Below the pieces are notes generated by a model. That model saw nothing but the letters and a program-made list of their open reading frames with translations, ran no database searches and was not told the DNA's origin. Both the position numbers and the translations under genes were made by a program. From positions 434,001 to 498,000 of the forward strand of contig NZ_PPDK01000002.1 of assembly GCF_003074135.1 (NCBI RefSeq): DNA of 64,000 bases, read 5' to 3'. Source of the stretch: Euzebya tangerina (lineage in GTDB: Bacteria > Actinomycetota > Nitriliruptoria > Euzebyales > Euzebyaceae). This document shows, piece by piece, positions 1 to 9,419 of the stretch (the stretch's first letter is position 1; each line of letters opens with the position of its first letter).

Positions 1-2
1 CG

Positions 3-1460
3 TGGCCGGGGGAGGTCAGGGCCTACGCGTTTGCGGGCCTGGCCGTCCTCGCGGTGTTCGTGCCCCGCGTCAACGCCGTCCTCAGACAACGTGACGCGGC
101 GATCGACCGTCAGCAGGCCACGCAACGCGACCTGCGGCGTCGGGTCAGCTTCGACCAGCACACCGGCCTGCCGAACCGGCAGATGATCGAGCGCTACCTC
201 GCGGACAGCCTGCGGCTGGACCCGCAGACGGTGGCGGTGCTGTTCATGGACCTGGACGACTTCAAGCTCATCAACGACAACTTCGGCCACGCTGCTGGCG
301 ACGATGTCCTCGCCTCGGTGGCCGACCGGCTGCTCATGGCGCAGGGTCCCTCCGAGTTGGTCGCGCGCTTCGGCGGCGACGAGTTCATCGTGGTGCTGAC
401 CGACGCCGTTGGCGTCAGCGATGCGGTCAAGGCCGGTCATCGCTACGTCGCGGCAGCCAGCGGTCTCGAGTCGGTTGCCGAGTACGAGGTCCGGGTCCAG
501 TCGAGTTGTGGTGTGGCCATGGCGGACCACGCCTCGACACCCGAGTCGCTCATCCGCGACGCCGACCTCGCGATGTACGCCGCGAAGCGCGGGTCCGTGC
601 GGGTTGTGCCCTTCAACGATGTGCTCCGGACGGCTTCGCTGGAGCAGCTCCGCGTCGAGCAGGGGCTGCGTCGCGCATTGCGGAACGACGAGCTGATGAT
701 GCAGTACCAGCCCCTGGTCGACCTGGAGGGCGACCGTGTGGTCGGTGCAGAGGCGCTGGTGCGGTGGAAGGACAGCGCCGGGGTCGTGCACAGCCCCCAC
801 CTGTTCATCGACGTCGCCGAGCGCAGTGGGCTCATCCACCAGGTCGGCCATCAGGTGCTCGAGATGGTCTGCGAGCAGATCGCGCGGTGGCGGGACCAGG
901 CCATCGACATCCCGGTCAGCATCAACGTGTCCGCCAACGAGTTGGCTCGTGACGATTACGTCACCAACCTCCTCAGCACCCTCCAGCAGCACCAAGTCCC
1001 GCCCTCGTCGATCGTCATCGAGTTGACGGAGCGCGCGATCGTCGGCGACTCCGCCCGGCTGATCAACGCACTCGGACAGCTGCGGGCCGCAGGCATCAGC
1101 ATCGCCGTCGACGACTTCGGAACCGGCTACTTCTCCTTCTCGCAGCTTCGGAGCATCCCCATCGACGTCCTCAAGATCGACCGGTCCTTCGTCAAGGACA
1201 TGATGGTCGATCCCGCGGCGGCCTCGATCGTGCGAGCCTGCCTCGAGCTTGCTGCGGGCGTCGACGTGCCCTGCACGGCGGAGGGGGTCGAGAGTGCCGA
1301 TGTCCTGGAGGAGTTGATGTCGCTGGGGTGCCGGCAGGCGCAGGGGTTCCACCTGGGTCGACCGATGCCGGCAGCAGACGTCGGCGCGATCGTGCAGTCG
1401 CAGACCATCCCGGACGACCCGTCACTCCTGGACGGGTTCGACCGGCAGCCCGGGCAGTAG
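3..1460 (+). CDS. Diguanylate cyclase/phosphodiesterase (GGDEF-EAL), N-terminus cut off by window edge
   Basis: This is the C-terminal part of a cyclic-di-GMP turnover protein; the reading frame is open to the first base, so the real start lies upstream. The visible part begins with the end of a hydrophobic membrane helix (AYAFAGLAVLAVFV), then a GGDEF domain with intact GGDEF at 372-386 and an EAL domain with EAL at 750-758. The EAL domain keeps the NVSAN, ELTE, DDFGTG, KIDRSF and AEGVES motifs expected of an active phosphodiesterase. The upstream RxxD inhibitory site of many cyclases is not present (GPSE at the equivalent place). It is probably a membrane-anchored signalling enzyme able to make and/or break c-di-GMP. 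Its 3' end overlaps the convergent SGNH gene by 39 bases. Confidence 0.9.
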   Translation, partial: WPGEVRAYAFAGLAVLAVFVPRVNAVLRQRDAAIDRQQATQRDLRRRVSFDQHTGLPNRQMIERYLADSLRLDPQTVAVLFMDLDDFKLINDNFGHAAGDDVLASVADRLLMAQGPSELVARFGGDEFIVVLTDAVGVSDAVKAGHRYVAAASGLESVAEYEVRVQSSCGVAMADHASTPESLIRDADLAMYAAKRGSVRVVPFNDVLRTASLEQLRVEQGLRRALRNDELMMQYQPLVDLEGDRVVGAEALVRWKDSAGVVHSPHLFIDVAERSGLIHQVGHQVLEMVCEQIARWRDQAIDIPVSINVSANELARDDYVTNLLSTLQQHQVPPSSIVIELTERAIVGDSARLINALGQLRAAGISIAVDDFGTGYFSFSQLRSIPIDVLKIDRSFVKDMMVDPAAASIVRACLELAAGVDVPCTAEGVESADVLEELMSLGCRQAQGFHLGRPMPAADVGAIVQSQTIPDDPSLLDGFDRQPGQ

Positions 1461-2564
1461 CGGGAGCACCTGCTGGGCCAATCGCTCCGCCCCGGCTCGC
1501 GTCAGGTGGATGCCATCGCTCAGTCGCATCTGCGACAGCTGGCCGGTCGCCCCCGGCAGGTAGTCGGCGTACCGGCCCTGGTCGTCGTCGAACACACGGC
1601 GCGAGTTGACGAAGGACACCAGGGGCCGAGCCGCCGCCTGCTGCTCGTACAGTTCTGACACGTACCGCATCGAGTTGTCGAACTCCGAGGAACGCATCAC
1701 CGGCTGGCCGATCCAGATCACCGCACGGCCGTCCTCGGTCAGCTGGTCCATCAGCGCCCCCACCCGGCGTTCATAGACCGCCTCCCACTCGTCGGAGCCG
1801 ATCTGCTGGAACCGACCCTCGGCGTCGCGCACGTCCTGGGCGTCGTTGGCCCCGAGCATCACCACCCAGACATCGGGGTCGAGCTGCTCCGCCAGGCTGG
1901 CCGCCTCGGCCGGCCAGTCGAAGAAGTCAGGGCGCGTGAGGCCGGAGGAGTAGGTGAACTCGTGGGTCACCACCGTCGGGACGGTGCTCCGCGCGGCCTG
2001 GTCGATCAGGGCGGGGCCCAACTGCTCGGTCAACGAGTCGCCGACGACCGCCACGTCCAACGGGTCCTCGTCGGTGAACGTCGCCGTCAACCGGTCCGGC
2101 AGGTCCCCGGCAACCGCCAACGCCGGTGCCTCGGGGTCGAGGTCCAGCGGGATGGCCACCGCCTCGGGGTCCACGGCCTCCCGACCGGCCAGAGCCGCGG
2201 CGGCGGCCAGCGCGTCCTCCACGCCAGGCCCCGGTGCGACGTCGTCGGTGCTGGCCTGGTCGTCGGAGGGAGCCGCCTCATCTGCGCCCGGCGCGGCCCC
2301 CTCCTCCTGCAGCGGGTCGCGCCCCAGGCGTTCGGTCAGCAGCTCGCGGGGCTGATCGAGACCCAGGACGTTGCTGACCTGTCTGAAGGGCCAGACCAGC
2401 ACGATGGCGACCTGGCGGCCGACCCCGTTCTGCCGCTCGGCGGCCTGGGTCAGGCTGGTCACGTTCAGCAGGCCTCCGAGGAGCAGGCTGATGAGCACGA
2501 CCACCACCGCCTTGCCCGCCGACATGGTGCTGCGGTGGTAGGCCCCGAGCTCACTCCTGCTCAT
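1422..2564 (-). CDS. Membrane-anchored SGNH/GDSL hydrolase (DUF459-like)
   Basis: This encodes a 380-residue protein with one N-terminal membrane helix (about residues 17-36), a low-complexity Asp/Ala/Pro-rich linker and a C-terminal SGNH hydrolase domain. The family blocks are visible: VVGDSLTEQ (nucleophile Ser), VVMLGANDAQD (block III) and DGIHLTRAG (Asp/His of the triad). Such proteins act outside the membrane as esterases or acetyl hydrolases, often on cell-wall polymers; the substrate here cannot be read from sequence. I chose the ATG at 2564 because the longer frame runs antisense into the next gene and has no conserved content. It is divergent from the reductase gene at 2680. Confidence 0.82.
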   Translation of the reverse strand: MSRSELGAYHRSTMSAGKAVVVVLISLLLGGLLNVTSLTQAAERQNGVGRQVAIVLVWPFRQVSNVLGLDQPRELLTERLGRDPLQEEGAAPGADEAAPSDDQASTDDVAPGPGVEDALAAAAALAGREAVDPEAVAIPLDLDPEAPALAVAGDLPDRLTATFTDEDPLDVAVVGDSLTEQLGPALIDQAARSTVPTVVTHEFTYSSGLTRPDFFDWPAEAASLAEQLDPDVWVVMLGANDAQDVRDAEGRFQQIGSDEWEAVYERRVGALMDQLTEDGRAVIWIGQPVMRSSEFDNSMRYVSELYEQQAAARPLVSFVNSRRVFDDDQGRYADYLPGATGQLSQMRLSDGIHLTRAGAERLAQQVLPLLPGLPVEPVQE

Positions 2565-2679
2565 CGTGGCCAACCTATCCTCGCACGGCGGACGAGCCGG
2601 GCAGGTGGGGCCCCGGGCGTGTTCTGACGCCGCAGCGCGGGCACAGTGGGCGGAACCGCCCAGCGAAAGCAGCAGCACC

Positions 2680-3894
2680 ATGAGCGACCGCCCGTACGAC
2701 CTCGTCATCTATGGAGCAACCGGATTCACCGGCCGGCTGGTGGCCGAGCACCTGCTGACCCGCGCGCCGGACGGCTTCAGCTGGGCCATGGCCGGACGCA
2801 GCGCCGAGAAGCTCGCGACCGTGGCCCACGAGATCGGTGCCGAGGGGATCCCGCACGTCGTGGCCGACTCGACCGACCCCGACTCACTCGCTGCGATGGC
2901 GCAGGCGACCAAGGTCGTGTGCACCACCGTCGGTCCCTACGCACGCTTCGGCACTCCCGTCGTCGAGGCCTGTGTCAAGGCCGGGACCGACTACACCGAT
3001 CTCACCGGCGAGGTGCCGTGGATGCGACGGATGATCGACGCCACGCAGGTACCTGCGCAGGCGACGGGTGCCCGGATCGTCCACACCTGTGGGTTCGACT
3101 CCATCCCCTCCGACCTGGGGGTGTTCTTCGCCCAGCAGGAGATGATGCGGCGACACGGCGTCTACGCCTCGCAGGTGCGGTTCCGACTGAAGGCCGCGCG
3201 AGGTGGCGCGTCGGGTGGCACGCTGGCCAGCGGCATGGCGATGCTGGCCGAGGCGAAGGAGGACCCCGAGGTCAGGAACATCATGGCCGACCCCTACGCC
3301 CTGAACCCCGAGGGCCACCGCAACGGTCCCGATCAGAACGACGCGGTCGCACCGAAGCAGGATGAGGCCTTCGGGCAGTGGGTCGGACCGTTCGTCATGG
3401 CGGCGGTCAACACGCGAGTGGTGCGCCGCACCAATGCACTCCTGGACTATCCGTGGGGCCACCACTTCCGCTATGAGGAGGGCATGCTGATGGGCGCCGG
3501 CCTCGCGGGTGCCGCCAAGGCCGGGATCCTCGGCGCCGGGACGGCCGGGGGCATGGCGGCACTGTCAGTCGACCCGCTGCGCAGGCTGGCGGAGCGGGCG
3601 ATGCCCGACGCCGGCACCGGCCCAGGTCCCAAAGCCCGCGAGAACGGGTTCTTCGACATCCGCCTGGTGGCCGAGCACCCCGAGGATCCGACCAAAACCC
3701 TGCTGATCCGGGTGACCGGGGACATGGATCCGGGCTACGGGTCCACCTCGAAGATGCTGGCTGAGGCATCGATCACCCTGGCCGAGGGCAAGGCCGACGT
3801 CGGTGGGGGCCACTGGACCCCGGCCTCGGCGATGGGAGAGCCGTTGCTGGAGGGGCTGCAGGCCCACGCGGGTCTCACCTTCGAGGTGCTCTGA
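2680..3894 (+). CDS. Saccharopine dehydrogenase-like reductase (trans-acting enoyl reductase type)
   Basis: This is a 404-residue protein starting MSDRPYDLVIYGATGFTG, a Rossmann nucleotide-binding start typical of the saccharopine dehydrogenase NADP-binding superfamily. Length and layout match the actinobacterial branch that contains the mycobacterial trans-acting enoyl reductase. The middle has VHTCGFDSIPSDLG and the end has GGHWTPASAMGEPLLEGL, both characteristic of that branch. A glycine/alanine-rich hydrophobic stretch (AGLAGAAKAGILGAGTAGG) could contact lipid or membrane. The substrate is unknown; a role in reducing an acyl or polyketide lipid is inferred from the family only. The in-frame ATG at 2680 was chosen over upstream codons because the nucleotide-binding motif follows directly. 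Confidence 0.78.
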   Translation: MSDRPYDLVIYGATGFTGRLVAEHLLTRAPDGFSWAMAGRSAEKLATVAHEIGAEGIPHVVADSTDPDSLAAMAQATKVVCTTVGPYARFGTPVVEACVKAGTDYTDLTGEVPWMRRMIDATQVPAQATGARIVHTCGFDSIPSDLGVFFAQQEMMRRHGVYASQVRFRLKAARGGASGGTLASGMAMLAEAKEDPEVRNIMADPYALNPEGHRNGPDQNDAVAPKQDEAFGQWVGPFVMAAVNTRVVRRTNALLDYPWGHHFRYEEGMLMGAGLAGAAKAGILGAGTAGGMAALSVDPLRRLAERAMPDAGTGPGPKARENGFFDIRLVAEHPEDPTKTLLIRVTGDMDPGYGSTSKMLAEASITLAEGKADVGGGHWTPASAMGEPLLEGLQAHAGLTFEVL

Positions 3895-3944
3895 TCGAAC
3901 TCGACCGGGGTCCGCAGACGTCGGCCCTCAAAGTGAAATCGCCC

Positions 3945-3973
3945 TTGAGCACGACGGTGCAACTGGCTACTGT
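3945..3973 (+). promoter_or_regulatory. Candidate sigma-A promoter for dnaE
   Basis: TTGAGC (3945-3950) and TACTGT (3968-3973) are separated by exactly 17 bases, close to the housekeeping consensus used in actinobacteria. Transcription would begin near 3980, giving an untranslated leader of about 65 bases before dnaE. The rest of the 150-base gap shows nothing else. Confidence 0.5.
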
Positions 3974-4044
3974 CAGGACACCCTTCCCCGCTTAACTTCA
4001 TTCCGGTAATTCCACCACCGACACGTCCGGGGAACCTGCTGCGC

Positions 4045-7000
4045 ATGGGCGACTTCGCACACCTTCACGTCCACACCGAGTACTCGATGCTGGACGGTGC
4101 CAGTCGCGTGGGTCAGCTCATGGATGCCGTGGAGCGTCTGGAGATGCCCGCGGTCGCCATGACCGATCACGGGGTCATGTTCGGGGCGATCGACTTCCAC
4201 CGGCAGGCCGTCAAGCGAGGGATCAATCCGATCATCGGCTGCGAGCTGTACCTGGCGCCACACGGCCGGCGCAACACCACCGAGCTGACGGTCGAGGGCA
4301 AGCGGTACTACCACCTGACCGCGCTGGCCTCGAACCAGGTCGGCTACCGCAACCTCATGAAGCTGACCTCGCGGGCCTACGCCGAGGGGTACTGGTACAA
4401 GCCGCGAGTCGACCGGGAGATGCTCGAGGAGCACTCGGAGGGGTTGATCATCCTGTCCGGCTGCCTCGGAGCCGAGCTCAACCAGAAGCTGCTGGTCGGC
4501 AACGTCGACGATGCCCGTGAGACAGCCGGCTGGTACCGCGAGGTCTTCGGCGACCGGTACTACATCGAGCTGCAGGACCACGGCATCCCGGAGCAGCACG
4601 CCACCAACGGCCAGCTGATCCAGATCGCGAAGGCGATGGATGTCGGACTGGTTGTCACCAACGACAGCCACTACACCGAGCAGACGCACTTCGACGCCCA
4701 CGACGCGCTGCTGTGCGTGCAGACCGGGGCCCTGAAGTCCGAGACCGACCGCTTCAAGTTCCACAACGACCAGTTCTTCGTCAAGCCGGCGGAGCAGATG
4801 CAGGCGCTGTTCCCCGACCACCCGGAGACCTGGAAGAACACGCTGGAGATCGCGGAGCGGTGCCACGTCGAGTTCGACTTCGACTCGATGCACCTGCCGA
4901 AGTTCGACTGTCCCGCCGACCACGACGAGGCCTCCTACCTGCGCGAGAAGGTCAAGATCGGCGCCGTCCGGCGGTACGGCGCGGAAGACGGCGCGACCAC
5001 CTACGAGGGGCTGCGGGACGAGGTCAAGCAGCGGATCGAGTACGAGGTCGGCGTCATCGAGGACATGGGGTTCTCCGCCTACTTCCTCATCGTCGCCGAC
5101 CTGATCGACCACGCCCGCGACGTCGGCATCCGGGTCGGGCCCGGTCGCGGGTCGGCCGCCGGCTGTGCGGTGTCCTACTGCACCGGCATCACCGACCTCG
5201 ACCCGATTCACCACGGCCTGCTGTTCGAGCGGTTCCTCAACCCCGAGCGCATCTCCATGCCCGACATCGATATGGACTTCGACGAGCGCCGTCGGGGTGA
5301 GATGATCCGATACACGGCGCAGAAGTACGGCCAGGACCACGTCGCCCAGATCGTGACGTTCCAGACGATCAAGGCCAAGCAGGCCATCAAGGACGCCACG
5401 CGGGTGCTGGGCCTGCCCTACGCCTTCGGGGATCGGCTGTGCAAGATGTTCCCTCCGGCGGTGCAGGGGAAGGAGGCGCCGCTGGCTGACGCGCTGCAGC
5501 AGTCGGGCGAGCTGGCCGAGGCCAAGACGACCAACCCGGACGCGGCGAAGGTCCTCGATCTGGCCGCGGGCCTGGAGGGGCTGCGCCGCCAGCACTCGAT
5601 CCACGCCGCCGGAGTGGTCATCGCCGACGAGCCCATCACCGACATCGTCCCGACCCTCCAGGTCGATGGAGAAGCCGAGGTCGTCACCCAGTACGACGGC
5701 CGACAGGTCGAAGACCTGGGCCTGCTCAAGATGGACTTCCTGGGGCTGCGGAACCTCACGATCATCTCCGACGCGCTGGAGCACATCGAGATGACGACGG
5801 GGGAGAAGATCGACGTCGATCACCTGCCCTTGGACGATGCCGAGACCTACGCGCTGATCGGGCGCGGCGAGACCGACGGGGTCTTCCAGCTCGAGTCCGC
5901 CGGCTACAAGGCCCTGTGCAAGCTGATGCAGCCCGACCGGTTCGAGGACATCACCGCCCTCGGCGCGCTCTACCGACCCGGTCCGATGAGCGCGAACCTG
6001 CACGTGGAGTACGCGAACCGCAAGAACGGCCTGAGTCCGGTCACCTACATCCACGAGGATGTCACCGAGATCCTGCAGGAGTCCTACGGCCTGCTGATCT
6101 ACCAGGAGCAGGTCCAGAAGATCGCTCAGAAGATCGCCGGCTTCTCGCTGGGGCAGGCCGATGGCATCCGCAAGGCCATCGGCAAGAAGCTGAAGGACAA
6201 GATGGCGGCGATCAAGAACGACTTCATCGAGGGGACCGTCGCCAGCGGGTACCCGAAGAAGCTCGGCACCGACCTGTGGAGTGAGATCGAGGGGTTCGCC
6301 AGCTACGCCTTCAACAAGTCGCACTCGGCGGCGTACGGGCTGGTCACCTACCAGACGGCCTGGCTGAAGACCCACTATCCGGTGGAGTACATGGCCGCGC
6401 TGCTCACCAGCGTCAAGAACAACAAGGACAAGTTGCCCGCCGCGCTTCACAGCTGCCGGACCATGGGCATCGAGGTGCTCGTCCCCGACATCAACGACTC
6501 GCTGATCAACTTCGCGCCGGTGGTGACGCCGTCGCGGAACGGAGGGCAGGCAGCCGGGGATACCGACGGGCCGGCCGAGATCCCACCGCGGCAGATCCGG
6601 TTCGGCATGTCGGCCGTGCGGAACGTGGGGGAGGGTGTCGTCGACGAGATCATCCAGGCCCGTCGCAGCAGAGGAGCGTTCACCGACTTCCACGACTTCG
6701 TGGACAAGGTCCCGATCAGCACCCTGAACAAGCGGACCATCGAGTCGCTGGTGAAGGCCGGCGGGTTCGAGTCGCTCGGCCACCCCCGCAAGGGCCTGCA
6801 GTTGGTCGTGGACCCGATCATCGAGAACGCGCTCGCCATCAAGCGCAGGGAGGAGGAGGGGCAGTACGACCTCTTCGGCGGCCTCGGCGGGGCAGGCGAG
6901 GACGAGACGGAGCTCGATGCCGTCGAGATCCCCGACTTCGAGTTCGACCGGAAGGAGAAGCTCCAGGCGGAGCGGGAGATGCTGGGCCTCTACGTCAGCG

Positions 7001-7569
7001 ACCACCCGTTGCACGGGCTGGAGCGGGCTCTGGAGGAGATCTCGTCTGCCCCGATCCCCGCCATCCACGAGGCGAAGGGCGGGGCCGACGTGACCATCGC
7101 CGGGCTGCTGACCGCGGTGACGAAGAAGTTCACCAAGAAGGGCGAGTCCTACGTGGTGGGGACCATCGAAGACCTGCAGGGCGGCATCGAGGTCATGTTC
7201 TTCCCGTCGTGCTACACGCGGTACGCCGATCTGCTCGTCGAGGATGAGGTGCTGGTCGTCCAAGGGCGCGTCGACGATGGCCGGGACACCACCCAGCTGA
7301 TCGCCGACCGGGTGTCACGGCCCGACCTGAGCGAGGCCACCGGTGCGCCCCTGAACCTGAGCCTGCACCCGCGGCAGTGTGCCCCCGAGATGGTCACCCG
7401 CCTGCGGGCGGTCCTCGCCGAGCACGCCGGACCGGTCGACGTCAGGCTGACCGTTGCGGGGTTGGGGGGTCGCTCGACGGAACTGGCGGTTCCGGAGTCG
7501 CTCGGGGTCCGCCGCAGCCAGGGCCTGTTCGCGGAGCTCAAGTCCCTCCTCGGCGCGCAGTGCCTGTGA
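4045..7569 (+). CDS. dnaE: DNA polymerase III alpha subunit (replicative polymerase)
   Basis: This is the 1174-residue replicative DNA polymerase catalytic subunit. The N-terminal PHP domain starts HLHVHTEYSMLDG and keeps the metal-binding set (HxH, TDHG, GCE, SGCLGAE, QDHG, TNDSHY). In mycobacterial DnaE1 this domain gives intrinsic 3'-5' proofreading, so the same is likely here. The polymerase core has GPGRGSAAG (about residue 365) and the catalytic PDIDMDF (about residue 406). A helix-hairpin-helix region follows, then a C-terminal OB fold (about residues 1010-1060) and a degenerate tail. Length and start (MGDFAHLHVHTEYS) match DnaE1 proteins. The separate error-prone DnaE2 is not suggested. 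Confidence 0.97.
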   Translation: MGDFAHLHVHTEYSMLDGASRVGQLMDAVERLEMPAVAMTDHGVMFGAIDFHRQAVKRGINPIIGCELYLAPHGRRNTTELTVEGKRYYHLTALASNQVGYRNLMKLTSRAYAEGYWYKPRVDREMLEEHSEGLIILSGCLGAELNQKLLVGNVDDARETAGWYREVFGDRYYIELQDHGIPEQHATNGQLIQIAKAMDVGLVVTNDSHYTEQTHFDAHDALLCVQTGALKSETDRFKFHNDQFFVKPAEQMQALFPDHPETWKNTLEIAERCHVEFDFDSMHLPKFDCPADHDEASYLREKVKIGAVRRYGAEDGATTYEGLRDEVKQRIEYEVGVIEDMGFSAYFLIVADLIDHARDVGIRVGPGRGSAAGCAVSYCTGITDLDPIHHGLLFERFLNPERISMPDIDMDFDERRRGEMIRYTAQKYGQDHVAQIVTFQTIKAKQAIKDATRVLGLPYAFGDRLCKMFPPAVQGKEAPLADALQQSGELAEAKTTNPDAAKVLDLAAGLEGLRRQHSIHAAGVVIADEPITDIVPTLQVDGEAEVVTQYDGRQVEDLGLLKMDFLGLRNLTIISDALEHIEMTTGEKIDVDHLPLDDAETYALIGRGETDGVFQLESAGYKALCKLMQPDRFEDITALGALYRPGPMSANLHVEYANRKNGLSPVTYIHEDVTEILQESYGLLIYQEQVQKIAQKIAGFSLGQADGIRKAIGKKLKDKMAAIKNDFIEGTVASGYPKKLGTDLWSEIEGFASYAFNKSHSAAYGLVTYQTAWLKTHYPVEYMAALLTSVKNNKDKLPAALHSCRTMGIEVLVPDINDSLINFAPVVTPSRNGGQAAGDTDGPAEIPPRQIRFGMSAVRNVGEGVVDEIIQARRSRGAFTDFHDFVDKVPISTLNKRTIESLVKAGGFESLGHPRKGLQLVVDPIIENALAIKRREEEGQYDLFGGLGGAGEDETELDAVEIPDFEFDRKEKLQAEREMLGLYVSDHPLHGLERALEEISSAPIPAIHEAKGGADVTIAGLLTAVTKKFTKKGESYVVGTIEDLQGGIEVMFFPSCYTRYADLLVEDEVLVVQGRVDDGRDTTQLIADRVSRPDLSEATGAPLNLSLHPRQCAPEMVTRLRAVLAEHAGPVDVRLTVAGLGGRSTELAVPESLGVRRSQGLFAELKSLLGAQCL

Positions 7570-7663
7570 CGACCTGAGCTCGGCCGACGCACGGGATGAA
7601 GGCGGCCTGCAGCAGCCTCCGCGATGCCGGGACAGCTCGAGGGCATCTAGAGTCGGGCGGTGG

Positions 7664-8770
7664 ATGGCGGACACTTCGGCGGACGGGCGGGTCGAGGTCC
7701 CTCAGCACGCGGCTGTCCTCGCATCCGGCGGCCCGGGGGCCGCGTCCAGCTTGGAGGGTGGGCCCTGGAACTGGCCACCGGTGCCGGTTGCAGAGGCTGC
7801 CCACTTGGTGGCCGAGGGAGCGGCCGAGGTCGTCATTCTCGTGGCGGACGATGCCGAGGTGGCAGAAGACGCCGTGGAGCGTCTCGCGTCCTCCGGCGGT
7901 GCGCCTGGTCTGCCGATCCTGGTGGTGGCGCAGACGACCTCCACCGAGCGGGCGGGATTGCTGCGGTCAGGTGCAAGCGACGTCATCCCCACGCCGACCG
8001 TGGTGGAGGAGGTGGTCCTCCGGGCGGATCGTGCGGTCGCGGCGTTCCGAGCTGGGACGGATCGCGATGCCGCGCTGGCCGCCGCCTCCCTCGCCGGCCA
8101 ACAACTGGAGAACTTCGCGTACACGGCCTCCCACGACCTGAAGGAGCCGCTCCGCGCGGTCAGCGGGTTCGCCACGCTGCTGGAGCAGCGCTACGGCGAG
8201 GTGCTGGAGGGCGATGGGCGGACCTACCTCCGGTTCATCCTCGACGGCACCGACCGGTTGGCCTCCATGATCGGCGGGCTGCTCGAGCTCTCCAGGATCA
8301 CTCGCCACGAGATCGTCCTGGATGACGTCGACGTGGCCGAGACGCTGGAGGCGGCGATCACCCAGCTCGGGACCGAGAGCCTGCTCGACGGGGCCACCAT
8401 CGATGTCGACCTCCCATCGGTGACCACGATCCGGACCGACGGGAAGCTCCTGCAGGTCTGCCTGATCCAGCTGCTCTCGAACGCCCTGACGTTCGTGGCG
8501 GAGGACCAGTCACCCGTGGTTTCGATCACCGCGACAGCCGACGATCGTTGGGTGTCGGTGACCGTCGCCGACCGAGGGCTCGGGATCCGAACAGGCGACC
8601 TGGACCGCGTCTTCGATCTCTTCACCCGTCTGCACGCCCGCGAGCGCTACCCCGGCCACGGGATCGGGCTGGGCATCGTGGCGCTGGCCGTCCGGCGGCT
8701 CGGAGGCGATGTGACCATCACCTCTCAGGTCGGCGAGGGAACGACGGTCACGCTCCGACTGCCGGCGTAG
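7664..8770 (+). CDS. Sensor histidine kinase with degenerate receiver-like N-terminus
   Basis: This is a 368-residue soluble kinase. The C-terminal half is a phytochrome-type HisKA/HATPase pair: phosphoacceptor His157 in SHDLKEPLR, N-box LLSNALTF, G1 box DRGLGI, and GHGIGLGIV. The first 130 residues fold-predict by eye as an alpha/beta receiver-like domain (VVILVADDAEV, PILVVAQTTS, GASDVIPTP), but the conserved Lys before Pro is Thr, so it is probably a pseudo-receiver. No membrane helix is seen. The ATG at 7664 avoids a long overlap with dnaE. No partner response regulator is adjacent, so the target is unknown. Confidence 0.82.
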   Translation: MADTSADGRVEVPQHAAVLASGGPGAASSLEGGPWNWPPVPVAEAAHLVAEGAAEVVILVADDAEVAEDAVERLASSGGAPGLPILVVAQTTSTERAGLLRSGASDVIPTPTVVEEVVLRADRAVAAFRAGTDRDAALAAASLAGQQLENFAYTASHDLKEPLRAVSGFATLLEQRYGEVLEGDGRTYLRFILDGTDRLASMIGGLLELSRITRHEIVLDDVDVAETLEAAITQLGTESLLDGATIDVDLPSVTTIRTDGKLLQVCLIQLLSNALTFVAEDQSPVVSITATADDRWVSVTVADRGLGIRTGDLDRVFDLFTRLHARERYPGHGIGLGIVALAVRRLGGDVTITSQVGEGTTVTLRLPA

Positions 8771-8826
8771 CCTCGACCGAACTCACGCCGCAGGTCGTCG
8801 GCGTCCGCCGAGACAAGCGGCCACGG

Positions 8827-9417
8827 TCAGTCAGCGCGGCCGAACTCACACCCCACGATGTGGTCATCCACCATGCCCATCGACTGCATGAAGGCGTAGG
8901 CCGTCGTGGGGCCGACGAAGCGTGCCCCCTCTGCCTTCAGGGCCTTGGCGAGCGCGGTGGACTCGGGCGTCGTCGCCGGCACCTCCGCAAGCGAACGCGG
9001 ACGCGTCCCCGTCTCCGGTGCGAACCGCCAGACGAACGCGTCCAGCGACCCGTGCTGGTCCTGGATCTCCAGCACAACACTTGCGTTGGTGATCGCCGCC
9101 TCGATCTTTCCCCGATGACGGATGATCCCGGCGTCCTGGAGCAGCCGGTCGACATCGGACGCCCCGAACTCGCTCACAACCATTGGGTCGAACCCGGCGA
9201 ACGCGGCCCGGAAGTTGTCCCGCTTCCGCAGGATGGTGATCCACGACAGGCCGGACTGGAAGCCCTCCAGACACAGCTTCTCGTACAGGCGGACGTCGTC
9301 GTGGACGGGCCGGCCCCACTCGGTGTCGTGGTAGGCGACGTACTGCTCGTCATCGCCTGGCCACCAACAGCGGACACGTCCGTCCTGGCCTGTGATCAGG
9401 CCGTCCTGCGTCGCCAC
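8827..9417 (-). CDS. tag: 3-methyladenine DNA glycosylase I
   Basis: This 196-residue enzyme excises 3-methyladenine from alkylated DNA, leaving an abasic site for base-excision repair. Diagnostic features are RCWW near the N-terminus, YHDTEWGRPVHDD, ILRKRDNFRAAFAGFDP, the GFVGPTT-like segment (ARFVGPTTAYAFMQ) and the C-terminal DDHIVGCEF. The Cys/His residues at both ends form the family's zinc site. The GTG at 9417 is chosen because it places the zinc-binding Cys close to the N-terminus, as in the family. It begins 2 bases after the stop of the LON-domain gene, so the two are almost certainly co-transcribed. Confidence 0.92.
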   Translation of the reverse strand: MATQDGLITGQDGRVRCWWPGDDEQYVAYHDTEWGRPVHDDVRLYEKLCLEGFQSGLSWITILRKRDNFRAAFAGFDPMVVSEFGASDVDRLLQDAGIIRHRGKIEAAITNASVVLEIQDQHGSLDAFVWRFAPETGTRPRSLAEVPATTPESTALAKALKAEGARFVGPTTAYAFMQSMGMVDDHIVGCEFGRAD

Positions 9418-9419
9418 GG

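Noticed and set aside
3973-7263. A 1096-codon reverse-strand frame opposite dnaE
   Set aside because: Mirror frame of a strongly conserved dnaE; composition (His/Arg/Leu/Val/Asp-rich) is typical of antisense shadows.
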